Source: a virus. From it: a stretch of 24,026 nt of DNA. Positions 7,398 through 14,180 of this stretch are shown here, one piece after another. Numbering within the stretch: position 1 is the first letter of the stretch; each line of letters opens with the position of its first letter. A program made the translations under genes and the position numbers. Below the pieces are notes generated by a model. That model searched no databases. It saw only the letters and a program-made list of their open reading frames with translations, and was not told where the DNA came from. Location: IMG/VR virus record IMGVR_UViG_3300029787_004217, positions 1 to 24,026 of that record. One strand, 5' to 3'.

Positions 7398-8011
7398 AAT
7401 ATAACGACGATTTTAAATTTTCAATTCAAATACCTAATTTTCTTTCAGAAGAAAAGTGTGATGAATTAAAAAAAGATATAATGGAATCAGAACAAGATGT
7501 AATTGGTTGTGTTGGAGATGAAAACGGAACAGCGATATTACCAGAAATTAGAAAAACTAATGAGTGGTATTTGTTTGACCAACCTGACAATGAATTTAGA
7601 CCAGACAAAACCAACAAAGATTGGAAATGGTTACAAGATAAAATGTTTCAAATGGTGAACATAGTTAACGATAGTGTTTTTCATTTTGATGTTGATGGGT
7701 GTGATGATGAATTAAAACTGATAGAATATCAGGATGGTGGTTTTTATGGTTGGCACACAGACTTTAACGCAGGTAGTTGTTCCAATAGAAAGATTGTAGG
7801 AATTGTTCAACTTACGGACCCAAGTGAATATGAGGGTGGAGATGTTCAATTCGGTATCCAAGATAAAGATACAAAAGAGTGGTATACAATGGAAAAGAAA
7901 AAGGGTTCATTGACATTATTTCCGGCATTTCTATGCCATAATGTAACACCAGTCACAAAAGGTAAACGATATGTAATTCAAGAATTATTTGTCGGAGACC
8001 ATTTCAGATAG
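7394..8011 (+). CDS. 2-oxoglutarate/Fe(II) oxygenase, copy B1 (PKHD-type)
   Basis: 205 residues, same oxygenase fold as its neighbours. Ligands are H121 and D123 (WHTDF), the distal H182 (CHNV) and R192 (KRYV). The stretch EYEGGDVQFG and TLFPAFLCHNVTPVTKGKRY is typical of PKHD hydroxylases (PiuC-like) common in marine phages. It is more similar to copy B2 at 8579 than to A1 or A2: both have FGI(Q/T)DK, LFPAFL or IFPAFL, and H.VTPVTKG(K/R)RY. It begins in an ATGA overlap with A1. The known family includes protein and free amino-acid hydroxylases, so the target cannot be read from sequence. Confidence 0.88.
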   Translation: MKYNDDFKFSIQIPNFLSEEKCDELKKDIMESEQDVIGCVGDENGTAILPEIRKTNEWYLFDQPDNEFRPDKTNKDWKWLQDKMFQMVNIVNDSVFHFDVDGCDDELKLIEYQDGGFYGWHTDFNAGSCSNRKIVGIVQLTDPSEYEGGDVQFGIQDKDTKEWYTMEKKKGSLTLFPAFLCHNVTPVTKGKRYVIQELFVGDHFR

Positions 8012-8018
8012 GATAAAT

Positions 8019-8582
8019 ATGTATAAACCAGTAGATATGGATAATTTGAAGTTAAATAATAATTTCAAATGGGTAATAACAAAAGATAACTTCTTTTCCG
8101 AAGAAGAGTGCGAATATATAATAGATAAGGTTGATAACTATTCTGAAAGAAAAAAAACAAAATACTTTGAAGCAGATGATAGTATTTGTTTATTAAACAT
8201 TAATAAAAACAACGAACAAAAATACTTAGATAAATTTTGGGAAGCTATATCAATAGCAAATCAAATTCACTACAAATATGATATTCAAGGTATTTATAGA
8301 AATAGAATACAATGTCATAGATATGATGTAGGAGATTGGTATAATCCACACTCAGATTTTTATCCAACAGACCAGTATAGTTCACTAAAATTAACTTGTA
8401 TTGTATCATTAAATGATGATTATGAGGGTGGAGAGTTTAAATTGTTTGACGGAAAAACCATAGAACAAAAACCAGGTAGATTAATTATTCATCCGGCATT
8501 TGCAGGACATCAAATTACCGAGATAACAAAAGGTAAAAGATATTCTTGTGTTGCTTGGGCAGTAGGGGATACTTTCGTATGA
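8019..8582 (+). CDS. 2-oxoglutarate/Fe(II) oxygenase, copy A2
   Basis: 187 residues from ATG 8019, with ATAGGA at 8008-8013 as ribosome binding site. A TTG start at 7989 would read back into copy B1 without conserved sequence and is rejected. Ligands are H111 and D113 (PHSDF; here Ser replaces the Thr of the other copies), the distal H164 (GHQI) and R174 (KRYS). The opening NNNFKW and the GIYRNR and LNDDYEGGEFKLF segments pair it with copy A1. All catalytic residues are present, so it is likely to be active. The gene ends in an ATGA overlap with B2. Confidence 0.88.
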   Translation: MYKPVDMDNLKLNNNFKWVITKDNFFSEEECEYIIDKVDNYSERKKTKYFEADDSICLLNINKNNEQKYLDKFWEAISIANQIHYKYDIQGIYRNRIQCHRYDVGDWYNPHSDFYPTDQYSSLKLTCIVSLNDDYEGGEFKLFDGKTIEQKPGRLIIHPAFAGHQITEITKGKRYSCVAWAVGDTFV

Positions 8583-9148
8583 TACAAAATGATAACTTTA
8601 AATTCGTAGTTCATAGGGAGGACTTTCTATCATTGAGTCAATGTCAGAAGCTAATGAGGTATTTAGAAACAGGTGAACCAACTGAATCAGAACTCGCCGG
8701 TAATTACGACGAAAATATATTGAACAAAGAAGTTCGTGATAATAAAGAAGTCACGATTAATAATGATAAACTTAACAACAAACTACAAATGGTATTTGAA
8801 TTGTCTAATCAATCTATATGGAAATACAATATAGAAGAAATGGAAAAGGTAAAAATACTACGATATGAAAATGGTGGTAAATATAAATGGCATACTGATT
8901 GTGGTTCACGAGAAACTTCATTAAGAAAACTAACCGCTATTATTCAATTATCAGATGAAACAAAATATGAGGGTGGTAATTTAGAATTTGGAATCACAGA
9001 TAAATCAGGTAAAAATAATTACACCGCACCAAGAACACGAGGAAGTATTACAATCTTTCCAGCGTTCTTATCACATAGAGTTACACCAGTAACAAAAGGT
9101 AGAAGATATTCATTGATAACTTGGATGTTAGGAGATTGTTTTGTATGA
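8579..9148 (+). CDS. 2-oxoglutarate/Fe(II) oxygenase, copy B2
   Basis: 189 residues from the ATG at 8579, which overlaps the A2 stop (ATGA). A longer frame from 8546 would lie inside A2 and is rejected. Ligands are H105 and D107 (WHTDC), the distal H166 (SHRV) and R176 (GRRYS). The segments LSDETKYEGGNLEFGITDK and IFPAFLSHRVTPVTKGRRY align with B1. The last codons overlap the radical SAM gene (ATGA). Four intact oxygenase genes in succession without any damaged copy suggest that each is kept by selection, perhaps for different positions or substrates. Confidence 0.88.
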   Translation: MIQNDNFKFVVHREDFLSLSQCQKLMRYLETGEPTESELAGNYDENILNKEVRDNKEVTINNDKLNNKLQMVFELSNQSIWKYNIEEMEKVKILRYENGGKYKWHTDCGSRETSLRKLTAIIQLSDETKYEGGNLEFGITDKSGKNNYTAPRTRGSITIFPAFLSHRVTPVTKGRRYSLITWMLGDCFV

Positions 9149-11373
9149 AAATAGCACTATGTATATGTCCACAATGGTCAATTGAATCACCTTCATACGC
9201 ATTAGGCGTATTAAAGTCCGAAATAAATAATCCAAAAGTAGAAGTAAAACAATTTGATATAAATATGGATAGTTCAATTTATATGAGAGATGTTGATTAT
9301 GAGTTTTGGTATGATTGGGGTAATGATAAACCTTGGAATTCTGACAATAACTTTAAAGAATATGTTCTACCAAGATTACAAGATTTTTGGAAACCTTACA
9401 TTGAGGAATTATCCACTTATGATGTTGTAACTTTCACAAACTATACTTCTAATATTATGTCAACAGACTACATAGCTAGGTATGTTAAAGAAAAGAATCC
9501 AAATGTTCAAATATGGTATGGTGGACCTTATTCTTGGTATTCTGAGTATGGTGGTCTTGTTGAACAAGGTGGTATGCAAAATAATGTAAAAAGAATATTT
9601 GATGTTCATCATAGAGAATTTGTTGATGTTGCTTGTAATAGTTCTGATGGAGAAACTGTAATTGGTAATTTAGTAGATTGTTATGTGAGAGACGGACATT
9701 ATGAAAATGTAAAAGGAATATGGCGTTGGGATAAAATGAAACCAAGTTTTCCAACATTTATGAAAGCAGGTAGAAGTGGTAGAACAGCAGTTTTTAATGG
9801 GAGAACAATACCTTTAAATCTAAATGATACAAAAACACCAATGTGGGACGAGGATATACTTGAAAACTATTTAACATTATGTAAAATAAGAACAGAAGAC
9901 CCAACATTTTTTGGAGAGGAAGCACAAGCTTTTACAGAGGAGCATATGTTAGAAAACGAGGACGGATATGACCCAAGAGAAATGAAAGGTGCAATTCCAG
10001 GTAGAAATAGAAACTCAATGATACCAGAAATGGACAAAACTATAACCGGTGAAAAGGCATTCGCAGGTGAATTATCAAGAGACGGACATAGTAATTTGTA
10101 TAGTGATTTTGCAGTCTTACCAATTCAAGGGTCAAGAGGTTGTACTTTTAAATGCACATTTTGTGCGGAAACAAGATTGTATAGATATAAAAGTCCAGAG
10201 AAAATAATTGAGCAAATGAAACATATGATTGATAAAACTGGTATTTATAAGTTTTGGTTTACAGATTCATTGATAAATGGTTCTATGAAATTATTTAGTA
10301 AGTTTGTGGAAGAATTAGAGTGTGAAATAAAGAATGGTAGATTACCGGAAAATATTGAGTGGGGTGGACATTTTAGAACACATAAAAAGTTAGATGGTGA
10401 TTTACTATCAAGGGCGAACAACGCCGGACTAAACCATATGAATGTTGGATTTGAAAGTGGTGTTCCAAAGATATTAGGTTTAATGGAAAAGGGACAATTG
10501 CCAGAACAGATTAGTGATTTTTTAAAGGGTTGTTATGAAAGTAAAGCTAAGTTTCAAGGTAATTGGTTACCAGGTTTCCCAAAAGAAAACCATATGGACT
10601 TTTTAGTTGGTTCTAAATGGTTGTATGATAATGCAAAATACTTCAGAGCTAATGGTGAAATAACTTTATTACAATCAACGGACATATATGACAACACACC
10701 ATTAGATGTTTACAAAGATGAGTTTGATGTTTCAAAAGAAAACTCATTTCTTAATGATTGGGTTAGTAATGATAACAAGAACTTTTTATTAGTTAGACAT
10801 CTTCGTTCTTTTTTATATGAAGCACAAGTTAATATATTTGAAATCTTTTATCGTAGAAGAATATGGAACAACCCACTAAAAATAAACAAACTTAAGGTTG
10901 ACTTAAAAGATAAAGTTGATAGTATACCATTTGAGTCTGAATTCTTAAATTCAAAAAATTTCAGAAATCCGAAAAAAATAATTGAAAATGAAATAATACT
11001 TACAATTAAATCTTTCGTTTGGAATGTTATTAACGTCAGTAAAAAAGTAGAACTTGACATAGAAGTGAAAGATAAGTTTTTAACTTACAGATGTAAAAAT
11101 TCATTTTCAAATATTCATATTAAATTGGATTCAGTTGGAGATGATTTTGATTTAATCATTGATTATGATGTTAGAATTGACAAAGAAGATAAAAATCTTT
11201 CAAATAAATACACAGATGATTTAGACTTTATCATAAAGGATAAACTAGTTATCAGTGGTAATGTAAATGACTACAAGTCAAATGATAAAGTAAAAGAATT
11301 ATACAACGATACTATGGATTACAAGAAGTATAAGATAAATCTAAAAAGAACCGAAATGACAAGTCAATACTAA
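9145..11373 (+). CDS. B12-binding-type radical SAM protein
   Basis: 742 residues from ATG 9145 (ATGA overlap with B2); a TTG start at 9121 would sit inside the oxygenase. The radical SAM signature C333-TFK-C337-TF-C340 would bind a 4Fe-4S cluster, and AETR follows. Residues 1-200 look like the cobalamin-binding Rossmann domain of the BchE/P-methylase group (YDVVTFTNYTSN, IWYGGPYSW, DGETVIGNLV), but no DxHxxG B12-base motif is seen, so cobalamin use is uncertain. Residues about 200-320 are an extra insert and about 530-742 a Lys-rich, unassigned C-terminal region. Such enzymes methylate or rearrange unactivated carbons. It is the last gene of the accessory run; a conserved promoter-like element follows it. 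Confidence 0.85.
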   Translation: MKIALCICPQWSIESPSYALGVLKSEINNPKVEVKQFDINMDSSIYMRDVDYEFWYDWGNDKPWNSDNNFKEYVLPRLQDFWKPYIEELSTYDVVTFTNYTSNIMSTDYIARYVKEKNPNVQIWYGGPYSWYSEYGGLVEQGGMQNNVKRIFDVHHREFVDVACNSSDGETVIGNLVDCYVRDGHYENVKGIWRWDKMKPSFPTFMKAGRSGRTAVFNGRTIPLNLNDTKTPMWDEDILENYLTLCKIRTEDPTFFGEEAQAFTEEHMLENEDGYDPREMKGAIPGRNRNSMIPEMDKTITGEKAFAGELSRDGHSNLYSDFAVLPIQGSRGCTFKCTFCAETRLYRYKSPEKIIEQMKHMIDKTGIYKFWFTDSLINGSMKLFSKFVEELECEIKNGRLPENIEWGGHFRTHKKLDGDLLSRANNAGLNHMNVGFESGVPKILGLMEKGQLPEQISDFLKGCYESKAKFQGNWLPGFPKENHMDFLVGSKWLYDNAKYFRANGEITLLQSTDIYDNTPLDVYKDEFDVSKENSFLNDWVSNDNKNFLLVRHLRSFLYEAQVNIFEIFYRRRIWNNPLKINKLKVDLKDKVDSIPFESEFLNSKNFRNPKKIIENEIILTIKSFVWNVINVSKKVELDIEVKDKFLTYRCKNSFSNIHIKLDSVGDDFDLIIDYDVRIDKEDKNLSNKYTDDLDFIIKDKLVISGNVNDYKSNDKVKELYNDTMDYKKYKINLKRTEMTSQY

Positions 11374-11382
11374 ATAATTTAC

Positions 11383-11417
11383 ATTTTCAGATTATTAAAA
11401 GATACTTATTTATATCT
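11383..11417 (+). promoter_or_regulatory. Putative promoter upstream of gp62
   Basis: A 27-base element at 11383-11409 matches the one upstream of gp45 at 24 of 27 positions. Its left part is TTTTCAGATTATTAAA and its right part GATACTTAT. It ends 22 bases before the gp62 ATG, against 24 bases at gp45. The right end also forms a small dyad, AGATA (11400-11404) and TATCT (11413-11417), with an 8-base loop. Conservation outside coding sequence with equal spacing argues for a regulatory element; the polymerase or sigma factor that reads it is unknown. Confidence 0.5.
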
Positions 11418-11430
11418 AAGGTTATTCACT

Positions 11431-11862
11431 ATGAAAACAAAAACACTATTTGACCACATAAAACAAATTACTAATGTTCAAAACCAATTGTATTGGGACA
11501 ACATTACAGATGCGGACAAGAAAACTTGGTCCAATTATATGGTGCATAGGTTTTTATCAATGAAAGCAGAGTGGATAGAAGTTGTAAATGAAATACAACA
11601 ATATTGGGAATTGAAACCAAAATCAGTTTATCAATTCTACACCAATATACTACCAAGAGGAAATACATACTTAAGATATACTAAATCTAAGAAGAAATCC
11701 AAGATAGAAAAGTGGGCTATGGATATATTATGTGATTACTTTGAAGATAGTTCAGAAAATATTGAAAAAACGCTTGACATTATGGGTAAAGATGTTGTAT
11801 ATTCAATTATATCAAAGTATGGTGTAGATGAAAAACAACTAAAAAAAATATGGAGTAAGTAA
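11431..11862 (+). CDS. gp62: Clamp loader small subunit gp62
   Basis: 143 residues. It fits the reduced gp62 of marine T4-like phages: a W...D..KKTWSNYMVHRFLSM opening, a central Y.FY.NILPRG block, a Lys-rich KSKKKSKIEKWAMDIL stretch, and a C-terminal YGVDEKQLKKIW helix. gp62 joins four gp44 subunits to form the clamp loader and has no ATPase site, as here. T4 gp62 is about 187 residues, so this is the shorter form. It lies 8.5 kb from its partner gp44, with the accessory block between. It overlaps the next gene by one base. The family is highly divergent, so confidence is moderate. Confidence 0.7.
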   Translation: MKTKTLFDHIKQITNVQNQLYWDNITDADKKTWSNYMVHRFLSMKAEWIEVVNEIQQYWELKPKSVYQFYTNILPRGNTYLRYTKSKKKSKIEKWAMDILCDYFEDSSENIEKTLDIMGKDVVYSIISKYGVDEKQLKKIWSK

Positions 11863-12248
11863 TGATTAAAGACACACCTACAAAAAAAGAAATGGAAATG
11901 GTGGACACACAAGATGTCGTAAAATATATGGAACAAACTTATCCTGAAATGACAGGTGAGTTTCTAAAAATACAATCAGAACAATATGAATTATTTTGTA
12001 GAAAACAATACGACTATGGTCCACAGAATATCGCAGTCGGAACAATTCTAAAAACACCAGAAGATATTAAATTATCGTTGTTAGGATTGTGGTTCAGAAT
12101 GAACGACAAGATAGAAAGAATGAAAACATTATTGTTGAGAAACGGAGAAAATTCAGTTGAGGGTGAACCCGTAACTGATAGTTTTTCAGATGTATCAAAT
12201 TATGGAGTTATGGCGCAAGTCGTAGCAAGAGGTAAATGGGCAAAATAA
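11862..12248 (+). CDS. Nmad1-like (DUF1599-type) protein
   Basis: 128 residues. The segment FCRKQYDYGPQNIAVG (residues about 45-59), then GLWFRMNDKIERMKTLL and a later DSFSDVSNYG, is the pattern of the small family called nucleotide modification associated domain 1 (DUF1599). This family is predicted, from genome context, to work in base-modification pathways. No catalytic mechanism is established. It is fully helical by eye. The gene starts on the last base of gp62 and overlaps the nuclease gene by 13 bases. With the Mom-like gene at 428, it is a second hint that this phage modifies its DNA. Confidence 0.65.
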   Translation: MIKDTPTKKEMEMVDTQDVVKYMEQTYPEMTGEFLKIQSEQYELFCRKQYDYGPQNIAVGTILKTPEDIKLSLLGLWFRMNDKIERMKTLLLRNGENSVEGEPVTDSFSDVSNYGVMAQVVARGKWAK

Positions 12249-13102
12249 GTTATAGTCAATTTTCACAATGGGATAAGTGTCCACAGATGTGGAAACTTAA
12301 TTATGTAGATAAAGTCGGAACATTTACGGGTAATATCTATACGATATTCGGTAGTGCTCTACACGAAACTATTCAAGCATATTTAGTTTGTTATTACGAA
12401 CGAACAATCAAAGAAGCAGATGAATTACCATTAGATGATATTCTATTGTATCGTATGAAAGAAAACTATAAGGAGTCAGAAAAAAGATATGGAGACGGAT
12501 TTGAAGTTACCAAAGAGGAAATGGCAGAGTTCTACAAAGACGGATTAGATATCATTGAGGAATTTAAGAAACGAAAAGGTAGTCATTTCAAAAAGAAAGA
12601 TACTGAATTAGTCGGTATTGAAATGAATCTAAACTTTGAATTACCACAAGATATGAAATTTGTTGGGTTTATGGATGTTGTTCTACACGACAAGAAAACT
12701 GGTCGTATGAAAATTATTGATATCAAAACTTCCACAATGGGTTGGAACAAGTATATGAAAGCCGATAAGAACAAAACCAATCAGTTGTTATTGTATAAAC
12801 ACTTTATGGCTAAACAATTAGAGATATCAGAAGATAAGATTGATGTGGAATATTTTATTCTGAAACGAAGACTATATGAAAATATGATGTATCCACAAAA
12901 AAGACTTCAGTCGTTCTCACCAGCGAGTGGAAAACCAAGTATCAATAAAGTTATGACAAGACTACAAGAGTTTATAGATGATTGTTATGATGACAAGGGT
13001 AAAGTTATCAACAAAGAATATGTGAAAATGGCATCAACAAAGAATTGTAAGTATTGTGAGTTCAAAGATAAACCAGATTTATGTGATAGGAATAAAAAAT
13101 GA
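12236..13102 (+). CDS. RecB/Cas4-like PD-(D/E)XK nuclease with probable Fe-S cluster
   Basis: 288 residues. It opens with ISYSQFSQWDKCPQMWKLNYV, a typical start of RecB-family nucleases. Catalytic residues are H43 (GSALHE), D147 (GFMDVV) and D162-I-K164 (IIDIKTS), and a Q..LYKHF helix follows. Four cysteines, C15 near the start and C271-x2-C274-x8-C283 at the end, match the split Fe-S cluster of AddB, Cas4 and related nucleases. It probably acts as an exonuclease in phage recombination, DNA processing or host DNA breakdown. It overlaps the Nmad1-like gene by 13 bases and the next gene by ATGA. No helicase domain is attached. Confidence 0.85.
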   Translation: MGKISYSQFSQWDKCPQMWKLNYVDKVGTFTGNIYTIFGSALHETIQAYLVCYYERTIKEADELPLDDILLYRMKENYKESEKRYGDGFEVTKEEMAEFYKDGLDIIEEFKKRKGSHFKKKDTELVGIEMNLNFELPQDMKFVGFMDVVLHDKKTGRMKIIDIKTSTMGWNKYMKADKNKTNQLLLYKHFMAKQLEISEDKIDVEYFILKRRLYENMMYPQKRLQSFSPASGKPSINKVMTRLQEFIDDCYDDKGKVINKEYVKMASTKNCKYCEFKDKPDLCDRNKK

Positions 13103-13554
13103 TAACACCAGTATTAAGATTAAAATTATCAGATTTTTTAGGAACAGAATATGAACAAGAGGTTCTAAATAAATTACAAGAAATAAATAACTTAGATTTT
13201 TTTACAGCTTTCCCCGTTTATCTATGGTATGATAGAGATAACGATAGAGTTGACCTAAGTCGTTTAAAAGATTTCATTGTAGAGTGGGAAAGTAAAGGTG
13301 ATTTCAAAAGTAAGACCATTATTGTTCCTGAATTTTTTGATAGATTTAGAGATTTTATTTGGTATGATATAATACCAAAGGAGGTATATGATAAACATCA
13401 CATACAATATTCAAGATTTTCATACATCTACTCAAATCCAAGTTGTATTTTAGACGGACTTGAAGAGTTCAGAAAAATGTATGAGTTCACAATCAGAGAA
13501 AAACCAATCAGAAAACAAAAACGAAACGACTATGAAGATAGCAATCATAGGTAG
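13099..13554 (+). CDS. Hypothetical protein, family not recognised
   Basis: 151 residues with no motif that I recognise. It is rich in aromatic and acidic residues: several Tyr, Phe and Trp in FPVYLWYDRDNDRVDLS and FFDRFRDFIWYDIIP. The last 20 residues are strongly basic (KPIRKQKRND). There is no signal peptide or membrane segment. Codon use matches its neighbours, and it starts in an ATGA overlap with the nuclease gene and ends 23 bases into the SLOG gene, so it is very likely a real gene of the same operon. It is not RegA by eye. Confidence 0.65.
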   Translation: MITPVLRLKLSDFLGTEYEQEVLNKLQEINNLDFFTAFPVYLWYDRDNDRVDLSRLKDFIVEWESKGDFKSKTIIVPEFFDRFRDFIWYDIIPKEVYDKHHIQYSRFSYIYSNPSCILDGLEEFRKMYEFTIREKPIRKQKRNDYEDSNHR

Positions 13555-13930
13555 TAGAAACTACACCAACAAAACTCAAATCAAAAACTTTATGTTTAGA
13601 TTAAAAATGGAACATAAAGGTATAGAAATAGTTAGTGGTGGTGCCAAAGACGGAGCGGATAAATATGCAAAGAAATTTGCACTAGAATTCGGTTTAGATT
13701 ATTCTGAGTTTCCACCACAACACGAATCACACAATCAACATTGTGTATTGGAAGCTTATGATTATGGTAAACCTTATAATGTTGGATACTACCACAAAAG
13801 AAATAAAGATTTAGTGAAATACTCAGACAAAGTTGTAGCATTTATCAAAGATGATATCATTACCAACGGAACAAAATCAGCATTAGAATATTGTAAAAAA
13901 ATAAATAAAAAATTCGTTATTTTGAGTTAA
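13532..13930 (+). CDS. SLOG-family (YpsA/DprA-like) Rossmann protein
   Basis: 132 residues from ATG 13532; the longer frame from 13460 only adds residues overlapping the previous gene. It has MKIAIIGSRNY at the start and IVSGGAKDGADKYAKKFA (V34 onward), the two nucleotide-binding loops of the SLOG superfamily (DUF2493-type). Next come LDYSEFPPQH and a YYHKRNKDLVKYSDKVVAFI segment with the RN..I/V.......AF pattern of this family. SLOG domains bind or hydrolyse nucleotides and nucleotide-sugars, and are used in cytokinin release, DNA uptake and defence signalling. Its role in this phage is unknown. The gene closes the run; a gap with a promoter-like element follows. Confidence 0.78.
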   Translation: MKIAIIGSRNYTNKTQIKNFMFRLKMEHKGIEIVSGGAKDGADKYAKKFALEFGLDYSEFPPQHESHNQHCVLEAYDYGKPYNVGYYHKRNKDLVKYSDKVVAFIKDDIITNGTKSALEYCKKINKKFVILS

Positions 13931-13958
13931 GATTGATATTTATATATACATATATACA
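13931..13958 (+). promoter_or_regulatory. Putative promoter upstream of the RHH protein gene
   Basis: TTGATATTTAT at 13933-13943 repeats the core seen before 5051 and 1257, and it ends 24 bases before the ATG at 13967. Just after it, TATATACA occurs twice in tandem (13943-13950 and 13951-13958), making an AT-rich tract that could be an operator or a melting region. The following AAGGAA is the ribosome binding site. The role is inferred from position and similarity. Confidence 0.4.
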
Positions 13959-13966
13959 AGGAAATT

Positions 13967-14161
13967 ATGAAAGAAGAAAAATTAACATCAGTAAAAGTCA
14001 TAGATGAATTATATAAAAAGTTTAGAGAAAAATCTATCGTGGATGATTTTACTTTACAAAAACTTGTCAATAGAAGTTTAGATTTATTCGTTTATGATGA
14101 GGAGTTTGCAAAGAAAGTTCTTAATTATAAAGAACTTGAAAAAAGTGGTTCAAAATATTAA
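13967..14161 (+). CDS. Small ribbon-helix-helix-like DNA-binding protein
   Basis: 64 residues. The pattern TSVKVIDELYKKFREKS followed by FTLQKLVNRSLDLFVYDEEF fits an RHH (CopG/Arc-type) fold: one short strand, then two helices. RHH proteins act as dimers and bind DNA with the paired strands. It is the first gene after the 13931-13966 gap, which has the tandem TATATACA tract, so it may control its own promoter and the sugar genes that follow. AAGGAA gives a good ribosome binding site. Fold assignment is by pattern only. Confidence 0.6.
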   Translation: MKEEKLTSVKVIDELYKKFREKSIVDDFTLQKLVNRSLDLFVYDEEFAKKVLNYKELEKSGSKY

Positions 14162-14180
14162 TTAAAATATAAAGGGTTAT

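Noticed and set aside
7989-8018. TTG start for oxygenase A2
   Set aside because: Lies in B1, adds no conserved residues; ATG 8019 with ATAGGA upstream is preferred.
8546-8578. Upstream start for oxygenase B2
   Set aside because: Added residues are a shadow of A2; the ATGA-overlap start at 8579 aligns with B1.
13941-13958. TATATATACATATATA as a transcription terminator
   Set aside because: It has no GC stem and no following T run, and sits immediately before a start codon; read as promoter or operator sequence instead.
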